In this document: positions 28,016 to 36,881 of the stretch, one piece after another
How positions within the stretch are numbered: position 1 is the stretch's first letter
How the letters are laid out: every line of letters starts with the position of its first letter
NCBI GenBank assembly: GCA_017640505.1
Contig: JAEPQO010000001.1
Coordinates: forward strand, 124,001-188,000
Length of the DNA stretch: 64,000 nucleotides
Source: Rhodospirillales bacterium
GTDB lineage: Bacteria > Pseudomonadota > Alphaproteobacteria > Rhodospirillales > Casp-alpha2
Direction: 5' to 3'
Notes under the pieces: model-generated
Seen by the model: only the letters and a program-made list of their open reading frames with translations
Told to the model about the DNA's origin: nothing
Databases searched by the model: none
Made by a program: the position numbers and the translations under genes

Positions 28016-28501
28016 TCAACTCTTGATCTTTTCCAACGCCGCCTCGCGGCGCGCATACGCCTCTGCCGGCCAGACCTCGCTACGGCGATAGAATTCAGCG
28101 AACTGCGGCTTGCCGTCATCAAGCGTGACCCAAGGCTGTTTGCTCGATGTGAAGATATGCACGTCGGGCGGCACGGCGTCCGGATTCAACAGCGTGCCAA
28201 CGCGCACGAAATGGATCGCCGGCCCCGCGCCCCCGTAGTTGCTCCAGAGCGCAACACGGCATTCGGGGCACCGCCAGATGGTTTGGCCGTTGCCGCTTTC
28301 GGACGGGGTCTCGACCCGTTCCGGCTGCCCTTTCGTCACCTCGACGCGATCGGCCTCGATCATCGCATTCAAGGCAAAAGCGGCACCGGTTTCGCGCTGG
28401 CACCAGCGGCAGTGACAGCAGTGCACGAACATCGGCGCACCATGCACCTTGTAATGAACGGCGCCGCAGGCGCACTTACCTTCGTGTTCGGTGTCCGCCA
28501 T
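28016..28501 (-). CDS. GFA (glutathione-dependent formaldehyde-activating enzyme)-family protein
   Basis: 161 residues. The zinc-binding pattern of the family is clear: GKCACGAVHYKV near the N-terminus, HCCHCRWCQRETGAAF, and WRCPECRVALWS. GFA folds bind structural and catalytic zinc. Most members other than true Gfa have unknown substrates. It starts 2 nt after the coq7 stop and ends the four-gene minus-strand run that begins at 30189. Confidence 0.87.
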   Translation of the reverse strand: MADTEHEGKCACGAVHYKVHGAPMFVHCCHCRWCQRETGAAFALNAMIEADRVEVTKGQPERVETPSESGNGQTIWRCPECRVALWSNYGGAGPAIHFVRVGTLLNPDAVPPDVHIFTSSKQPWVTLDDGKPQFAEFYRRSEVWPAEAYARREAALEKIKS

Positions 28502-28503
28502 GC

Positions 28504-29064
28504 CTAGACCCGTTTCGAGAGCCAGATCGCGAGCTTGGAGCCGGTTTTGACCGCAGCCTTCAGGACCTCGTAGCCGGGTGCGTCCTCGGCCCCCTTTTCA
28601 AGCGCGGTATCGCGGTGCTCCAGCTCTTCCAGGCGGAACTTCTCGAACGTGTCGCGCAGTTCCTGCTGATCGCCCTCGGCGTCCAGTGCCGCGACCTGTT
28701 CGGCATAGTGTTCGTCGATCGTTTCCTCGACCGCGACGGTGCAGGCGTGGGCCGCTTTTTCGCCCAGCAGCGCGGTCCCCGCACCGAGCGCAAATCCGGC
28801 GACATGCCAGAGCGGCATCAGCACCGTCGGACGCACCCGGTTGGCGCGGATCAGGTCGTTGAAGCGTGCCAGATGTTCGCGTTCCTGCTCGGCCATGTGT
28901 TCGATATCGGCCCGGTCGGCGCTCTTGCCCAGTACGGCGAGCTGACCTTCGTAAATCCGGACGGCGCCGTATTCCCCCGCGTGATCGACGCGGATCATGC
29001 TTTCAAGCATGTCTTCTTTACTGGGATCACCGGGCATCCGGTGCGGCTTTTGGGTCGCGGTCAT
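28504..29064 (-). CDS. coq7: 3-demethoxyubiquinol hydroxylase (COQ7-type di-iron monooxygenase)
   Basis: 186 residues from ATG 29064. The di-iron carboxylate/His ligands are arranged as in COQ7/CAT5: IRVDHAGEYGAVRIYEGQ, HMAEQEREHLARF, VEETIDEHYAEQ and RLEELEHRDTAL. It hydroxylates the ring in the penultimate step of ubiquinone synthesis at the inner membrane. It lies 5 nt downstream of a DsbB-like gene, whose product uses ubiquinone as electron acceptor, though this may be coincidence. Confidence 0.95.
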   Translation of the reverse strand: MTATQKPHRMPGDPSKEDMLESMIRVDHAGEYGAVRIYEGQLAVLGKSADRADIEHMAEQEREHLARFNDLIRANRVRPTVLMPLWHVAGFALGAGTALLGEKAAHACTVAVEETIDEHYAEQVAALDAEGDQQELRDTFEKFRLEELEHRDTALEKGAEDAPGYEVLKAAVKTGSKLAIWLSKRV

Positions 29065-29069
29065 GCGGC

Positions 29070-29561
29070 TCAGGCTCCGTCGAGGCGCCGCCACGCAACG
29101 AACGATGCCATGGCGAGCGCGAGGGATACCCCGACATTGTAGGTGGCCATGGAGATGCCGAAAAGGGTCCAGTCGATGTCGCCGCAGGACTTTTCCGGCT
29201 TCTTCTGCAACTGCTGGAACAGGTCCTGCGTGCTGGTAACGGCTTCGCCGGCGCCGCACGGCGCAGCCGACGTCCACCAGAGCTGTTCGACGCCGACGTG
29301 ATAGAACGCAATCCCGGCACCGGTCAGAAAGGTGAGGCCCGCCGCAAGCGCGATCCAGCGCCGCATGTTCGGCGCGCCTAGGAACAGCCCAACGATACCG
29401 AGCCCGATCACGATCCAATACGGCACCCGCTGGTAAAGACACAGCACGCACGGCTCATACCCGAAACCGAACTGCGAGATATAGGCCGTGCCGAGCGGTC
29501 CGATGGCCGCGATCAGCAGCGCCCAGGGCAGGTATTTGTTGATGGTCGCGTTATCCGGCAT
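29070..29561 (-). CDS. DsbB-family disulfide bond formation protein
   Basis: 163 residues with four predicted membrane helices. The first periplasmic pair is in FGYEPCVLCLYQRVPYW (Cys38/Cys41), matching the family's CxxC followed by QR. The second pair is split between APCGAG and KSCGDIDWTLFG. DsbB passes electrons from DsbA to ubiquinone in the inner membrane, driving periplasmic disulfide formation. No dsbA is seen in the window. Confidence 0.9.
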   Translation of the reverse strand: MPDNATINKYLPWALLIAAIGPLGTAYISQFGFGYEPCVLCLYQRVPYWIVIGLGIVGLFLGAPNMRRWIALAAGLTFLTGAGIAFYHVGVEQLWWTSAAPCGAGEAVTSTQDLFQQLQKKPEKSCGDIDWTLFGISMATYNVGVSLALAMASFVAWRRLDGA

Positions 29562-29607
29562 GGCAAAGGTATAGCCCCAGGCGGCGCGCGCCTTAAGTTA
29601 AAATTCG

Positions 29608-30189
29608 TTAAGCGAGGAACTTGATTGCAATCACGCCGAGAACCAGCAGCGCACAAAACGCCAGCGTCAGCAGGCCGAGGCGCTTTTCGATGAACGCGCG
29701 GATCGGCTCGCCGAACTTCCACAGCAGGATCGCGACCAGGAAGAAGCGCGCACCCCGGCCGACCGCAGACGCGATGATGAACGGCACGATGTCCATGCTG
29801 GTGACGCCACTGGCGATGGTGAAGATCTTGTAGGGGATCGGGCTGAAGCCCGCCGTGAACACGATCCAGACGCCGTTTTCGTTATAGGCTTCCCGCGCCG
29901 CATCGAACTTCGCCGACGCGTGATAGATGTCGAGGATCGGCCGCCCGATTTCGTCGAACAGGAACGCGCCGATGAAATAGCCAAAAACGCCGCCGGCGAC
30001 GGAGGCCAGCGTACAGACAAGCGCAATCCGGAACCACTTGGTGCGTGCCGCCAGGACCATCGGGATCAGCAAAACGTCCGGCGGGATCAGGAAAAACGAG
30101 CTTTCGGCGAACGAAACGAGGGCCAGAATCCAGATCGCGTGGCGGTGGGCCGACCATTCCAGGGTCTTGTCATAAAGGGCGCGCAGCAT
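29608..30189 (-). CDS. YqaA/DedA-type (VTT domain) inner-membrane protein
   Basis: 193 residues with about four to five hydrophobic helices. The features SFAESSFFLIPPDVLLIPMVLA, GGVFGYFIGAFL and the re-entrant segment AGFSPIPYKIFTIASGV are typical of the YqaA branch of the DedA/SNARE-associated family. These are inner-membrane proteins implicated in lipid transport and membrane homeostasis. It heads the run yqaA-dsbB-coq7-gfa on the minus strand. Confidence 0.88.
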   Translation of the reverse strand: MLRALYDKTLEWSAHRHAIWILALVSFAESSFFLIPPDVLLIPMVLAARTKWFRIALVCTLASVAGGVFGYFIGAFLFDEIGRPILDIYHASAKFDAAREAYNENGVWIVFTAGFSPIPYKIFTIASGVTSMDIVPFIIASAVGRGARFFLVAILLWKFGEPIRAFIEKRLGLLTLAFCALLVLGVIAIKFLA

Positions 30190-30353
30190 CAGATAAAAGA
30201 AGTCCTTAAAAAGGCCGGAAACCGGCGGGTGCGCCGTCTTTAGCAGCCTCCGGGCGGGCTTGCAACGGCGCGCTGGGCGGGGCCTCGGGGGACATCTCGG
30301 CGGAGTGGACAGAGGCCAATCGATCCCCTATGTTCGCTGCGCTCCACCAACGT

Positions 30354-30438
30354 GCGGGTGTGGCGGAATTGGTAGACGCGCCGGATTCAAAATCCGGTTT
30401 CCTCGGAAGTGTCGGTTCGAGTCCGACCACCCGCACCA
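30354..30438 (+). tRNA. tRNA-Leu (anticodon CAA)
   Basis: 85 nt including an encoded CCA. It begins GCGGGTGTGGCGGAATTGGT. The anticodon stem CCGGA/TCCGG encloses TTCAAAA (anticodon CAA), a class II variable arm (TTTCCTCGGAAGT region) follows, and the T-arm is GGTTCGAGTCC. Confidence 0.97.
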
Positions 30439-30458
30439 TCGATTGCCAGGAGTCATTC

Positions 30459-31430
30459 TTGAGCCAGCCAGACAATAGCGCCGAACCCGAATATGCCGTC
30501 GAGATCGAGGGCTTGTCCAAGATCTATGGCGGCTCGAACAAGCAGGCACCGAAGCACGCGCTCAAGGACGTTTCACTCAAGATCAGACGCGGCTCGTTCT
30601 TCGGCCTGCTGGGGCCGAACGGCGCTGGTAAGTCGACGCTGATCAATATCCTCGCCGGGCTCGTCAACAAGACGGACGGGTCGGCCAAAATCTGGGGCCA
30701 CGACATCGACGCAGACATGCGCGCGGCGCGCCGTTCCATCGGCGTGGTGCCGCAGGAACTGAACATCGATCCGTTCTTCACGCCGCGCGAACTGCTGGAT
30801 CTTCAGGCCGGGCTTTACGGCGTGCCCGAAGCCGAGCGCCAGACCGACGAGGTACTGGAAGCGGTCGGGCTTTCCGACAAGGCCGAGGCCTATACCCGGT
30901 CGCTTTCGGGCGGCATGCGCAGAAGGCTTCTGGTCGGCAAGGCGATGGTGCACCGCCCGCCGGTGCTGGTGCTGGACGAACCGTCGGCCGGCGTCGACGT
31001 CGACCTGCGCCGCCAGCTCTGGACCCACGTCAAACGCATGAACGACGAGGGCATCACGGTCCTACTGACCACGCACTACCTGGAAGAGGCCGAAGCGTTG
31101 TGCGACGAGATCGCGATCATCAACCACGGCCGCATCGTCGCCTGCGAGCCGACGGTCGACATGCTGGGAAGGCTGGACGCACGGGAATTACAGGTCACGC
31201 TGGCGAAACCCGCCGACGGCGTGCCCACGGAACTGGGCGCCTACAATCCGGTGCTGAGCGCGCCCGACTGCCTGACCGTCAGTTTCGCGCCGTCCAAGAC
31301 ACCGGCGCGCAAGGTGCTGGCGGATATCGAGAAGGCGGGGCTCGAAGTTGCCGATTTCTCGACCAAGGAATCGGACCTCGAAGACATCTTCATCCGCCTG
31401 ACCCACGACGATGCGGATGACGCGGCTTAA
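30459..31430 (+). CDS. ABC-2-type transporter ATP-binding protein
   Basis: 323 residues from a TTG start at 30459; CAGGAG lies 7 nt upstream, which supports it, and any earlier start would run into the tRNA. Walker A is GPNGAGKSTL, the Q-loop region is GVVPQELNIDPFF, the signature is LSGGMRRRLLVGKAM, and Walker B is LVLDEPSAGVD, followed by the H-loop TTHYLEEAE. This is the drug/polysaccharide export (CcmA/NatA-like) type. No ABC-2 permease is next to it, so its partner must be elsewhere. Its last 20 bases overlap the following lipase gene. Confidence 0.92.
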   Translation: MSQPDNSAEPEYAVEIEGLSKIYGGSNKQAPKHALKDVSLKIRRGSFFGLLGPNGAGKSTLINILAGLVNKTDGSAKIWGHDIDADMRAARRSIGVVPQELNIDPFFTPRELLDLQAGLYGVPEAERQTDEVLEAVGLSDKAEAYTRSLSGGMRRRLLVGKAMVHRPPVLVLDEPSAGVDVDLRRQLWTHVKRMNDEGITVLLTTHYLEEAEALCDEIAIINHGRIVACEPTVDMLGRLDARELQVTLAKPADGVPTELGAYNPVLSAPDCLTVSFAPSKTPARKVLADIEKAGLEVADFSTKESDLEDIFIRLTHDDADDAA

Positions 31431-32421
31431 GCGCTTTTTCGCCGCCCTTGCCCTGCCGCTGCTGTTGGCGCTTGCCGCCTGCGCGCCCGCCATCGTCGAT
31501 CCCGGCCCCGCCACGGAGACATCTGAACTGCACCGGTCGCATTTCTGGACCCGGGACGGCATCTCGCTCGCCTACCGGTCGTGGCTGCCTGGAGAAACAC
31601 CCAAGGCGGTGATCGTCGCGCTGCACGGTTTCAACGATTACTCACCGTTCTTCGACACACCGGCCACGTTCCTGAAAGACCATGGCATCGCCAGCTATGC
31701 CTACGACCAGCGCGGCTTCGGCGCCAACGGCTTTCGCGGCCGCTGGTTCCCGACCGCGCGTTACACCATGGATGCCCGCGACTTCACCCGCCGGGTCCAT
31801 GAACGTCATCCCGGCGTGCCGCTCTACGTGCTGGGCGAAAGCATGGGCGGCGCCGTCGCCATGACGCTGGCGGCCAGGCACGACACGCCGTGGATCGCGG
31901 GCTGGATCCTGTCCGCGCCCGCCGTTTGGGCGCGCGACACTATGCCCTGGTATCAGCGCGCGACGCTCTGGCTCGCGGCACATACAATGCCGGCCGTGCC
32001 GTTGACGGGGCGCGGGCTCAAGATCAAGCCGAGCGACAACATCGAAATGCTGATCCAGCTCGGGCGCGACCCGCTGGTGATCAAGGGCACGCGCATCGAT
32101 GCCATCTACGGACTGGTCGATTTGATGGACACGGCCATGGCGTCGGCGGCCAAGCTCGACGGCCGGACGCTGATCCTCTATGGCGGGCGCGACGAGATCA
32201 TCACGTCCGGGCCGACGGCGACGATGCTGGACCGCCTGCCGGACGCCGATGCCGCCACGCGCCGGATCGCCGTCTACCCCGGCGGGTACCATATGCTGCT
32301 CCGCGATCTCGAAGCGGAAATCGTGTGGCGCGACATCGCGGCATGGCTCGACAATCCCGCGGCAGCACTGCCGTCCGGCGCCGAAACCGGGGCGCGGGCG
32401 TTGCTGGACGGCCGGCCCTGA
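31411..32421 (+). CDS. Alpha/beta-hydrolase lipoprotein (monoacylglycerol lipase/lysophospholipase-like)
   Basis: 336 residues. A lipoprotein signal peptide ends in the lipobox LALAAC. The serine-hydrolase core has the oxyanion region ALHGFNDYSPFF, the nucleophile elbow GESMGGAVA, the acid in LYGGRDEII and the His in PGGYHMLLRD. The family acts on monoacylglycerols or lysophospholipids. As a lipoprotein it would sit on the periplasmic side of a membrane. It overlaps the upstream ABC gene by 20 bases, so they are cotranscribed. Confidence 0.88.
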   Translation: MRMTRLKRFFAALALPLLLALAACAPAIVDPGPATETSELHRSHFWTRDGISLAYRSWLPGETPKAVIVALHGFNDYSPFFDTPATFLKDHGIASYAYDQRGFGANGFRGRWFPTARYTMDARDFTRRVHERHPGVPLYVLGESMGGAVAMTLAARHDTPWIAGWILSAPAVWARDTMPWYQRATLWLAAHTMPAVPLTGRGLKIKPSDNIEMLIQLGRDPLVIKGTRIDAIYGLVDLMDTAMASAAKLDGRTLILYGGRDEIITSGPTATMLDRLPDADAATRRIAVYPGGYHMLLRDLEAEIVWRDIAAWLDNPAAALPSGAETGARALLDGRP

Positions 32422-32533
32422 AAATATTTTTGCGCCCCCCATTTTGCATCTTGCGCGCGGACGAAATCTGCCCAAATGATATGCCGTTCCGGCCCACGAA
32501 AATGGGTGCCGGTCCTTTCGGAGAAAACTGAAG

Positions 32534-32839
32534 ATGTTCTCGCGTCAGCTGAGTCTCGCCTTGGCAGGGGCGTTTCTTTTCGCGTCCACCGCTGCCCATG
32601 CCGTCGATGTCCGTAACGAACACGAATCGCAACAGGAAATCCTGCTGAGCGTCTGGAAAGACGCCACCGGCACGGAAACCGTCGATACCCTGATCACGCT
32701 GCAACCCGGTGAAACCCGGACCGGCGTCTGCGACGCCTGCATTGTCTCGCTTGGTAAAAGCGAAGAGGCGGAATCCGTTTCCGCCGAGCAGACCGACGTC
32801 GTGACGATCGAAAGCAACGGTCGTCTGCGTCTGGACTGA
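32534..32839 (+). CDS. Small secreted protein of unknown function
   Basis: 101 residues with a signal peptide (SLALAGAFLFASTAAHA). The mature part is a small beta-rich domain: NEHESQQEILLSVWKDATGT, QPGETRTGVCDACIVSLG and a closing VTIESNGRLRLD. Two cysteines (VCDAC) may form a disulfide. GGAGAA lies upstream of the ATG. A terminator follows, so it is a separate unit. No family is recognised. Confidence 0.75.
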   Translation: MFSRQLSLALAGAFLFASTAAHAVDVRNEHESQQEILLSVWKDATGTETVDTLITLQPGETRTGVCDACIVSLGKSEEAESVSAEQTDVVTIESNGRLRLD

Positions 32840-32848
32840 TTTCAGGCA

Positions 32849-32886
32849 AAAGGGGCGGCGCACATGTTGCCGCCGCCCTTCTTTTT
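32849..32886 (+). terminator. Rho-independent terminator
   Basis: GGGCGGCG / CGCCGCCC stem with flanking A and T residues, followed by TTCTTTTT. It lies just after the small secreted protein and before the convergent binding-protein gene. Confidence 0.85.
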
Positions 32887-32902
32887 CAGCGTGTAAGTGA
32901 CC

Positions 32903-33631
32903 TCAGCTCGATCCGGCGACCGCCAGCTTGCCGGTCACACCGTGCCGGTCGAGCAGTTCGGCGACGAAGCCGCTTTTGATGGCCTCGGCGACGAATTCGT
33001 TGACGAAGGCCGCCAGGTGCGTGTTTTCGTGCTTGGTGCCAATGGCCTGCTGCACGGCGGTATACTTGCCCGGGATCAGCCGCGAGCCCGGCAGTTCCTC
33101 GGCGTTTTCCTTCAGTGCCGGGACCAGCCCCGCCAGCGCATCGAGCTTTTCGTTCTTGAACAATTCGAACGCGCCCGGCAGCCCCTCGCCCCGGTGCAGA
33201 GTCGCGTGCTTCAGGGTGCGTGTCAGATACAGGTCATAGGCGGCACGCTCGGAAACGGCGATCCGCACGCCGGGCTGGTCGACGTCTTCAATGGTCTGCA
33301 ACGCCGAGCCTTCCGGCACCAGATAAGTCGCCTCGATCTCGACGTACGGATCGGAGAACTTGATGGTTTCGGCGCGCTTCGGCTCGATCGCGATCAGCGC
33401 GATATCCCAAGCGTCCTCTTCCAGCGCATCGGCAAGTTCGCCGGGCCGGGGCCGGGTTACATATCTGACATCGACACCCAGTTTCTCGGCGATGGCCGCC
33501 GACATGTCGGGCGACACACCGACCGGATCGCCATCCGGCGTTTCGCCCGTCACCAGCAATATGTTGCCCAGATTCACGCCGACGCGCAGTACGCCCGGTT
33601 CACTCAGTTCCGCAAGAATATCCTCGTACAC
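32903..33631 (-). CDS. Family 3 solute-binding-like protein without signal peptide
   Basis: 242 residues covering a complete family 3 periplasmic binding fold: GVLRVGVNLGNIL, VGVSPDMSAAIAEKLGVDVRYV, WDIALIAIEPKRAETIKFSDPY, then the hinge and FELFKNEKLDALAGL. The protein starts MYEDILAELSEPGVLRVGV, so the usual export signal is absent. No ABC permease or ATPase lies nearby. It may be cytosolic and sense or sequester an amino-acid-like ligand, or the real start with a signal peptide may have been lost. Confidence 0.8.
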   Translation of the reverse strand: MYEDILAELSEPGVLRVGVNLGNILLVTGETPDGDPVGVSPDMSAAIAEKLGVDVRYVTRPRPGELADALEEDAWDIALIAIEPKRAETIKFSDPYVEIEATYLVPEGSALQTIEDVDQPGVRIAVSERAAYDLYLTRTLKHATLHRGEGLPGAFELFKNEKLDALAGLVPALKENAEELPGSRLIPGKYTAVQQAIGTKHENTHLAAFVNEFVAEAIKSGFVAELLDRHGVTGKLAVAGSS

Positions 33632-33742
33632 GATTGGTTTCCTTCCCTGTCGTTTTCATCGTTGATGCCGGACTGGGCGAACACCCGCACGCCCGGTTGG
33701 CGCACAGGATGCCCTGCTATCGGCGGATGAGCAAATGCAGGT

Positions 33743-34768
33743 TCAGGGGTCGGGAACGAGATCGACCCGTCCGCAGCCACGGTTGGCAGCGGACACCACA
33801 TCGCGCGGCAGATCGCGCAGGTCGCGGAGCATGATGCGATCGATCTGGACCCGCTTGGAGCGCTGATTGATATCATCGGCGATCCGCTTACCGATGCTGC
33901 GGGCAAGGCCGGTGTCCATCGGTTTACCGGTATCCGTCGCCGCCTGTACCATGATCAGGACGCCTTCCGTGATCCTGGGCGCGAGCGTGCACAGCAGGCT
34001 GATGTCGCTGTCTTCGTGCAATTCGATCAGGGGGATCAGCGACATCCGCCCCTTCTTGCCGTTGACGAGGACCTCGGCCGCGACCGGCTTGAAGACGACC
34101 ATTTCGACGGTTTTCGGTTTTGGCGCCGGTGGCGTTGACCGTTTCACCGGCTCCGACGTTTCTGCCGGCTTTTCCGCTTCGTCAACCTGCTCGGCCGTTT
34201 CCTGTTGCGCCTCTTCAGGCGCATCCGGGCCACCGATCGAGCCCGGCAGGACAACCAGCAGGAGCACCACCGTGATGGCGGCAAGAATGGCGGCGATGCC
34301 GCCGCCCAGGAAAAGCGGATTGTCGACGATAAAGCCGAACGGTCCTTCGGTGGCTTCGTCGCGACGGCGTTCGATGCTCTGGGCACGCTTGTTCTTGATG
34401 TGCAGCAGTGCCTTCTGGATGCGAAGGTTCTTCTCCTTTTCCAGGAGCGCGATGACACTTTCGTGCGCATCCTCAAAACCGAGATCTTCGGCCGTGTCGA
34501 TGATCGCGTTGACGAGCGAGAGAAACTCCGCGCGCGGTTCTTCGTCGCGTTTCCGCTTGAACAGCAGTTGCGCGACACTTGCCATGATTGCGCGCAACTG
34601 CTTTTCCGACGTGACGGAGCGCACCGCCGGCAAGATACCTTGTTCGGGGTCTTCGAAGACAACCGTCCAGTTCGTCGTGCCGTCGGAATTCACCACGCGC
34701 GTGTCCGTGGCCGGACTTTGCGCTTCGGGCCGCTCTTGGATCTGCTCTTCGGTCTGTTCGTCGCTCAT
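33743..34768 (-). CDS. Single-pass membrane protein of unknown function
   Basis: About 341 residues from ATG 34768 (MSDEQTEEQ). A cytosolic N-terminal half (residues 30-140) is helical and charged (LRAIMASVAQLLFKRKRDEE, EKEKNLRIQKALLHIKNKRA). One strong membrane helix follows (PLFLGGGIAAILAAITVVLLLVV), then an acidic, Pro-rich linker and a C-terminal domain with MVQAATDTGKPMDTGLARSI and a terminal RGCGRVDLVPDP. No named family is recognised. It is followed by a family 3 binding-like gene on the same strand. Confidence 0.75.
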   Translation of the reverse strand: MSDEQTEEQIQERPEAQSPATDTRVVNSDGTTNWTVVFEDPEQGILPAVRSVTSEKQLRAIMASVAQLLFKRKRDEEPRAEFLSLVNAIIDTAEDLGFEDAHESVIALLEKEKNLRIQKALLHIKNKRAQSIERRRDEATEGPFGFIVDNPLFLGGGIAAILAAITVVLLLVVLPGSIGGPDAPEEAQQETAEQVDEAEKPAETSEPVKRSTPPAPKPKTVEMVVFKPVAAEVLVNGKKGRMSLIPLIELHEDSDISLLCTLAPRITEGVLIMVQAATDTGKPMDTGLARSIGKRIADDINQRSKRVQIDRIMLRDLRDLPRDVVSAANRGCGRVDLVPDP

Positions 34769-34997
34769 CCACACTCCATCGCGCGCCTATTGGTGGCGCT
34801 TGAAGGGGAGCCTTAGCATGCCGCCAGGGTAGCACGCTGCGGCACAGATCACACTTTCCGATAAAAATCTGAAATTTTTCCTAAGGATCAAGCGGTTGGG
34901 GTTGCCGCGTCAGAGGCAGCATCACCGCTGATGACGGGCCTGCTAAAGGCGCCTATCGTAGCCGGGTTCCGTATTCGTCTATTGATGGGAGACGGCG

Positions 34998-35138
34998 ATG
35001 GCGATTTTTGCGTTTGTCTGGTTCGAAGTGATCCCGGCGTGCCTTTTGCTCGCGTTCAAACCGGTCGTCCTGAAATGGGTGCTGTTCGACTGCATGGCCG
35101 TCGGCGCCCCGAAGGGACGCACTTACCGCCGGCGTTAA
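34998..35138 (+). CDS. Candidate 46-residue membrane protein
   Basis: A short frame preceded by GGGAGA, with ATG at 34998 and TAA at 35136. The product MAIFAFVWFEVIPACLLLAF plus a Lys/Arg tail has one membrane helix with a positively charged C-terminus (KGRTYRRR). Coding potential of so short a frame cannot be proven here. It sits in an otherwise gene-free stretch between two opposing genes. Confidence 0.4.
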   Translation: MAIFAFVWFEVIPACLLLAFKPVVLKWVLFDCMAVGAPKGRTYRRR

Positions 35139-35159
35139 AGCGCTGCCGGCGCCCGGCGG

Positions 35160-36596
35160 TCAGGCTGGAACGATGTTGAAGGCGACGCTGATCCGCGTTT
35201 CATCGGTCGACGTGATCGGCACGGTGCAGTGCCCGGTGAACGCGGGAAACATCACCAGCGTACCGGGGGCGGGAAGGATTTCCCTGGTTGCCACGTCATT
35301 GGACATTTTCAGGCGATAGTACGAGCGCCCGAGTTCGAGGGCACCTTCCTGTGCGCCTGCGTCATTGACCGGCAGGTTGGCCGGCATCTTCGGATAATAG
35401 ACACCGCTCAGCCACGCTTCCGGATGAAAATGCGACAACTGGCGCCCGGACCGCGGGTAAACGTTCGCCCACGCCTCGAGGCGAAAATCACTTGGCACGG
35501 CCTCGGGGAAGGGATGGCCTTCTTCTTCCGCGATCGCGGGGATGTAGGTTTCGACCGAGGCGTGGATCGCCTCGCGCAGCCCCTTGATGGCGCCCGTCTC
35601 GTCGCCGGTAAACAGCTCGAGTGTATCGCTGGCATTCTTGAGCGAACGGTTCGCGGCATGATCCGCCAGGGTTTCGTGGTTGCAGATTTCGCTGACGAGC
35701 GCCTCGTTGAACGTCTCGATACTGTCCCAGCCGTCGGGCAGCGGCAGCACCTCTTCGGCGACGAACCTGTCCATGGCAAGCAGTTCAGATGCGCGCTCTT
35801 CGTGCCCGCTCTCGGCAAGCGCCGACGCCTTGTAGGCAATTGCCGTGGTCGGGTTCCTGGCCTCGGCGATGATCTCGTCACACAGCCGGATGGCCGCTTC
35901 GAGTTCGCCGCAACGGATGAGGGCGAACACATATGCTTCGCGAACCCCGATGCTTTCGGGATGCATGGCATAAAGATGCCGCGCGGCCTCGAGCCCCGTT
36001 GCCAAGTCGTTGCCGATGGTTTCCGCCAGGATCAGGCAGACGGCGCTCTGATCGTCGATGCGGGTCAGGCTCATGGCCCGGCGCAGGTAACCGACGGCGT
36101 CTTCGTAGCGGTTTGTCTTGACCATCAGTTCGCCGAGGTTCTTCAGCGCGTCGACATGGTCGGGACTGATTTCCAGCGTTCGTTTGAGCGCGCGCTCCGC
36201 CTTGTCGTCCGCCATCGCCTTGAGATACAGCGAGGCCGCGAAGTAGCTCGCCTGGCAGTCATTGGGGGCAAGCCGAAGCGCGGTTTCGAAGTTGGCAATG
36301 GCGTCATCATCCAGGCCCTGTTCGCTGTCGATGATGCCGAGCAGTGTGTACGCCGGCGCAATGTCCGGCGTGCGTGTCACAAGCTTTTGAAGCAGATGCC
36401 GCGCCGGCTGAAACTTTCCCGACTGGCCCAGGATCTGCGCGCGCAGCAGATGCAGCGGCACATGGTCCGGAAACTTCTTTACCGCTTTCCTGGATGCCGT
36501 CTCGGCTGCGGACAGCTTGTTTCGCGCCAGCAGATCGCTGATCAGCTGGGCATGCGCGTTTGGATCGTTCGCGCCCGTGAGGACCGCTCGTTTCAT
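35160..36596 (-). CDS. TPR-repeat protein with C-terminal putative 2OG-Fe(II) oxygenase domain
   Basis: 478 residues from ATG 36596, which has GGGGG just upstream. The first 270 residues are tetratricopeptide repeats (for example LLGIIDSEQGLDDDAIANFE, ALKNLGELMVKTNRYEDAVG). The C-terminal 180 residues match the putative 2OG-Fe(II) oxygenase type found after TPRs: SHFHPEAWLSGVYYPKMP, with the metal-ligand region, and GTLVMFPAFTGHCTVPITST, then ETRISVAFNI. Such enzymes are thought to hydroxylate a protein or small-molecule substrate using iron and 2-oxoglutarate. The target is unknown. Confidence 0.87.
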   Translation of the reverse strand: MKRAVLTGANDPNAHAQLISDLLARNKLSAAETASRKAVKKFPDHVPLHLLRAQILGQSGKFQPARHLLQKLVTRTPDIAPAYTLLGIIDSEQGLDDDAIANFETALRLAPNDCQASYFAASLYLKAMADDKAERALKRTLEISPDHVDALKNLGELMVKTNRYEDAVGYLRRAMSLTRIDDQSAVCLILAETIGNDLATGLEAARHLYAMHPESIGVREAYVFALIRCGELEAAIRLCDEIIAEARNPTTAIAYKASALAESGHEERASELLAMDRFVAEEVLPLPDGWDSIETFNEALVSEICNHETLADHAANRSLKNASDTLELFTGDETGAIKGLREAIHASVETYIPAIAEEEGHPFPEAVPSDFRLEAWANVYPRSGRQLSHFHPEAWLSGVYYPKMPANLPVNDAGAQEGALELGRSYYRLKMSNDVATREILPAPGTLVMFPAFTGHCTVPITSTDETRISVAFNIVPA

Positions 36597-36799
36597 ATCC
36601 CCCGCCAATGGCCCCCTGAAGGCCCCTTGGATTGTCTCTCTGTTCCCCGCCGCCGCATGCCATGGGGCTGCGCCGCTTTTCTTATGCTTCAAGGACTACC
36701 CGCTCGGCGGCGGAAAGTCCACCGGGCGCCGGGACGTATCCAATCCTTGCGCCGGATGCGCCCGAACGGTATGTTCCGCGCGTCCTTACACAAGGCGCG

Positions 36800-36876
<77 letters not shown>

Positions 36877-36881
36877 CTCCG

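Noticed and set aside
34931-35179. 82-codon plus-strand frame
   Set aside because: It lacks a ribosome-binding site and has an Arg-rich shadow-like product. The shorter frame at 34998 with GGGAGA is the more plausible gene.
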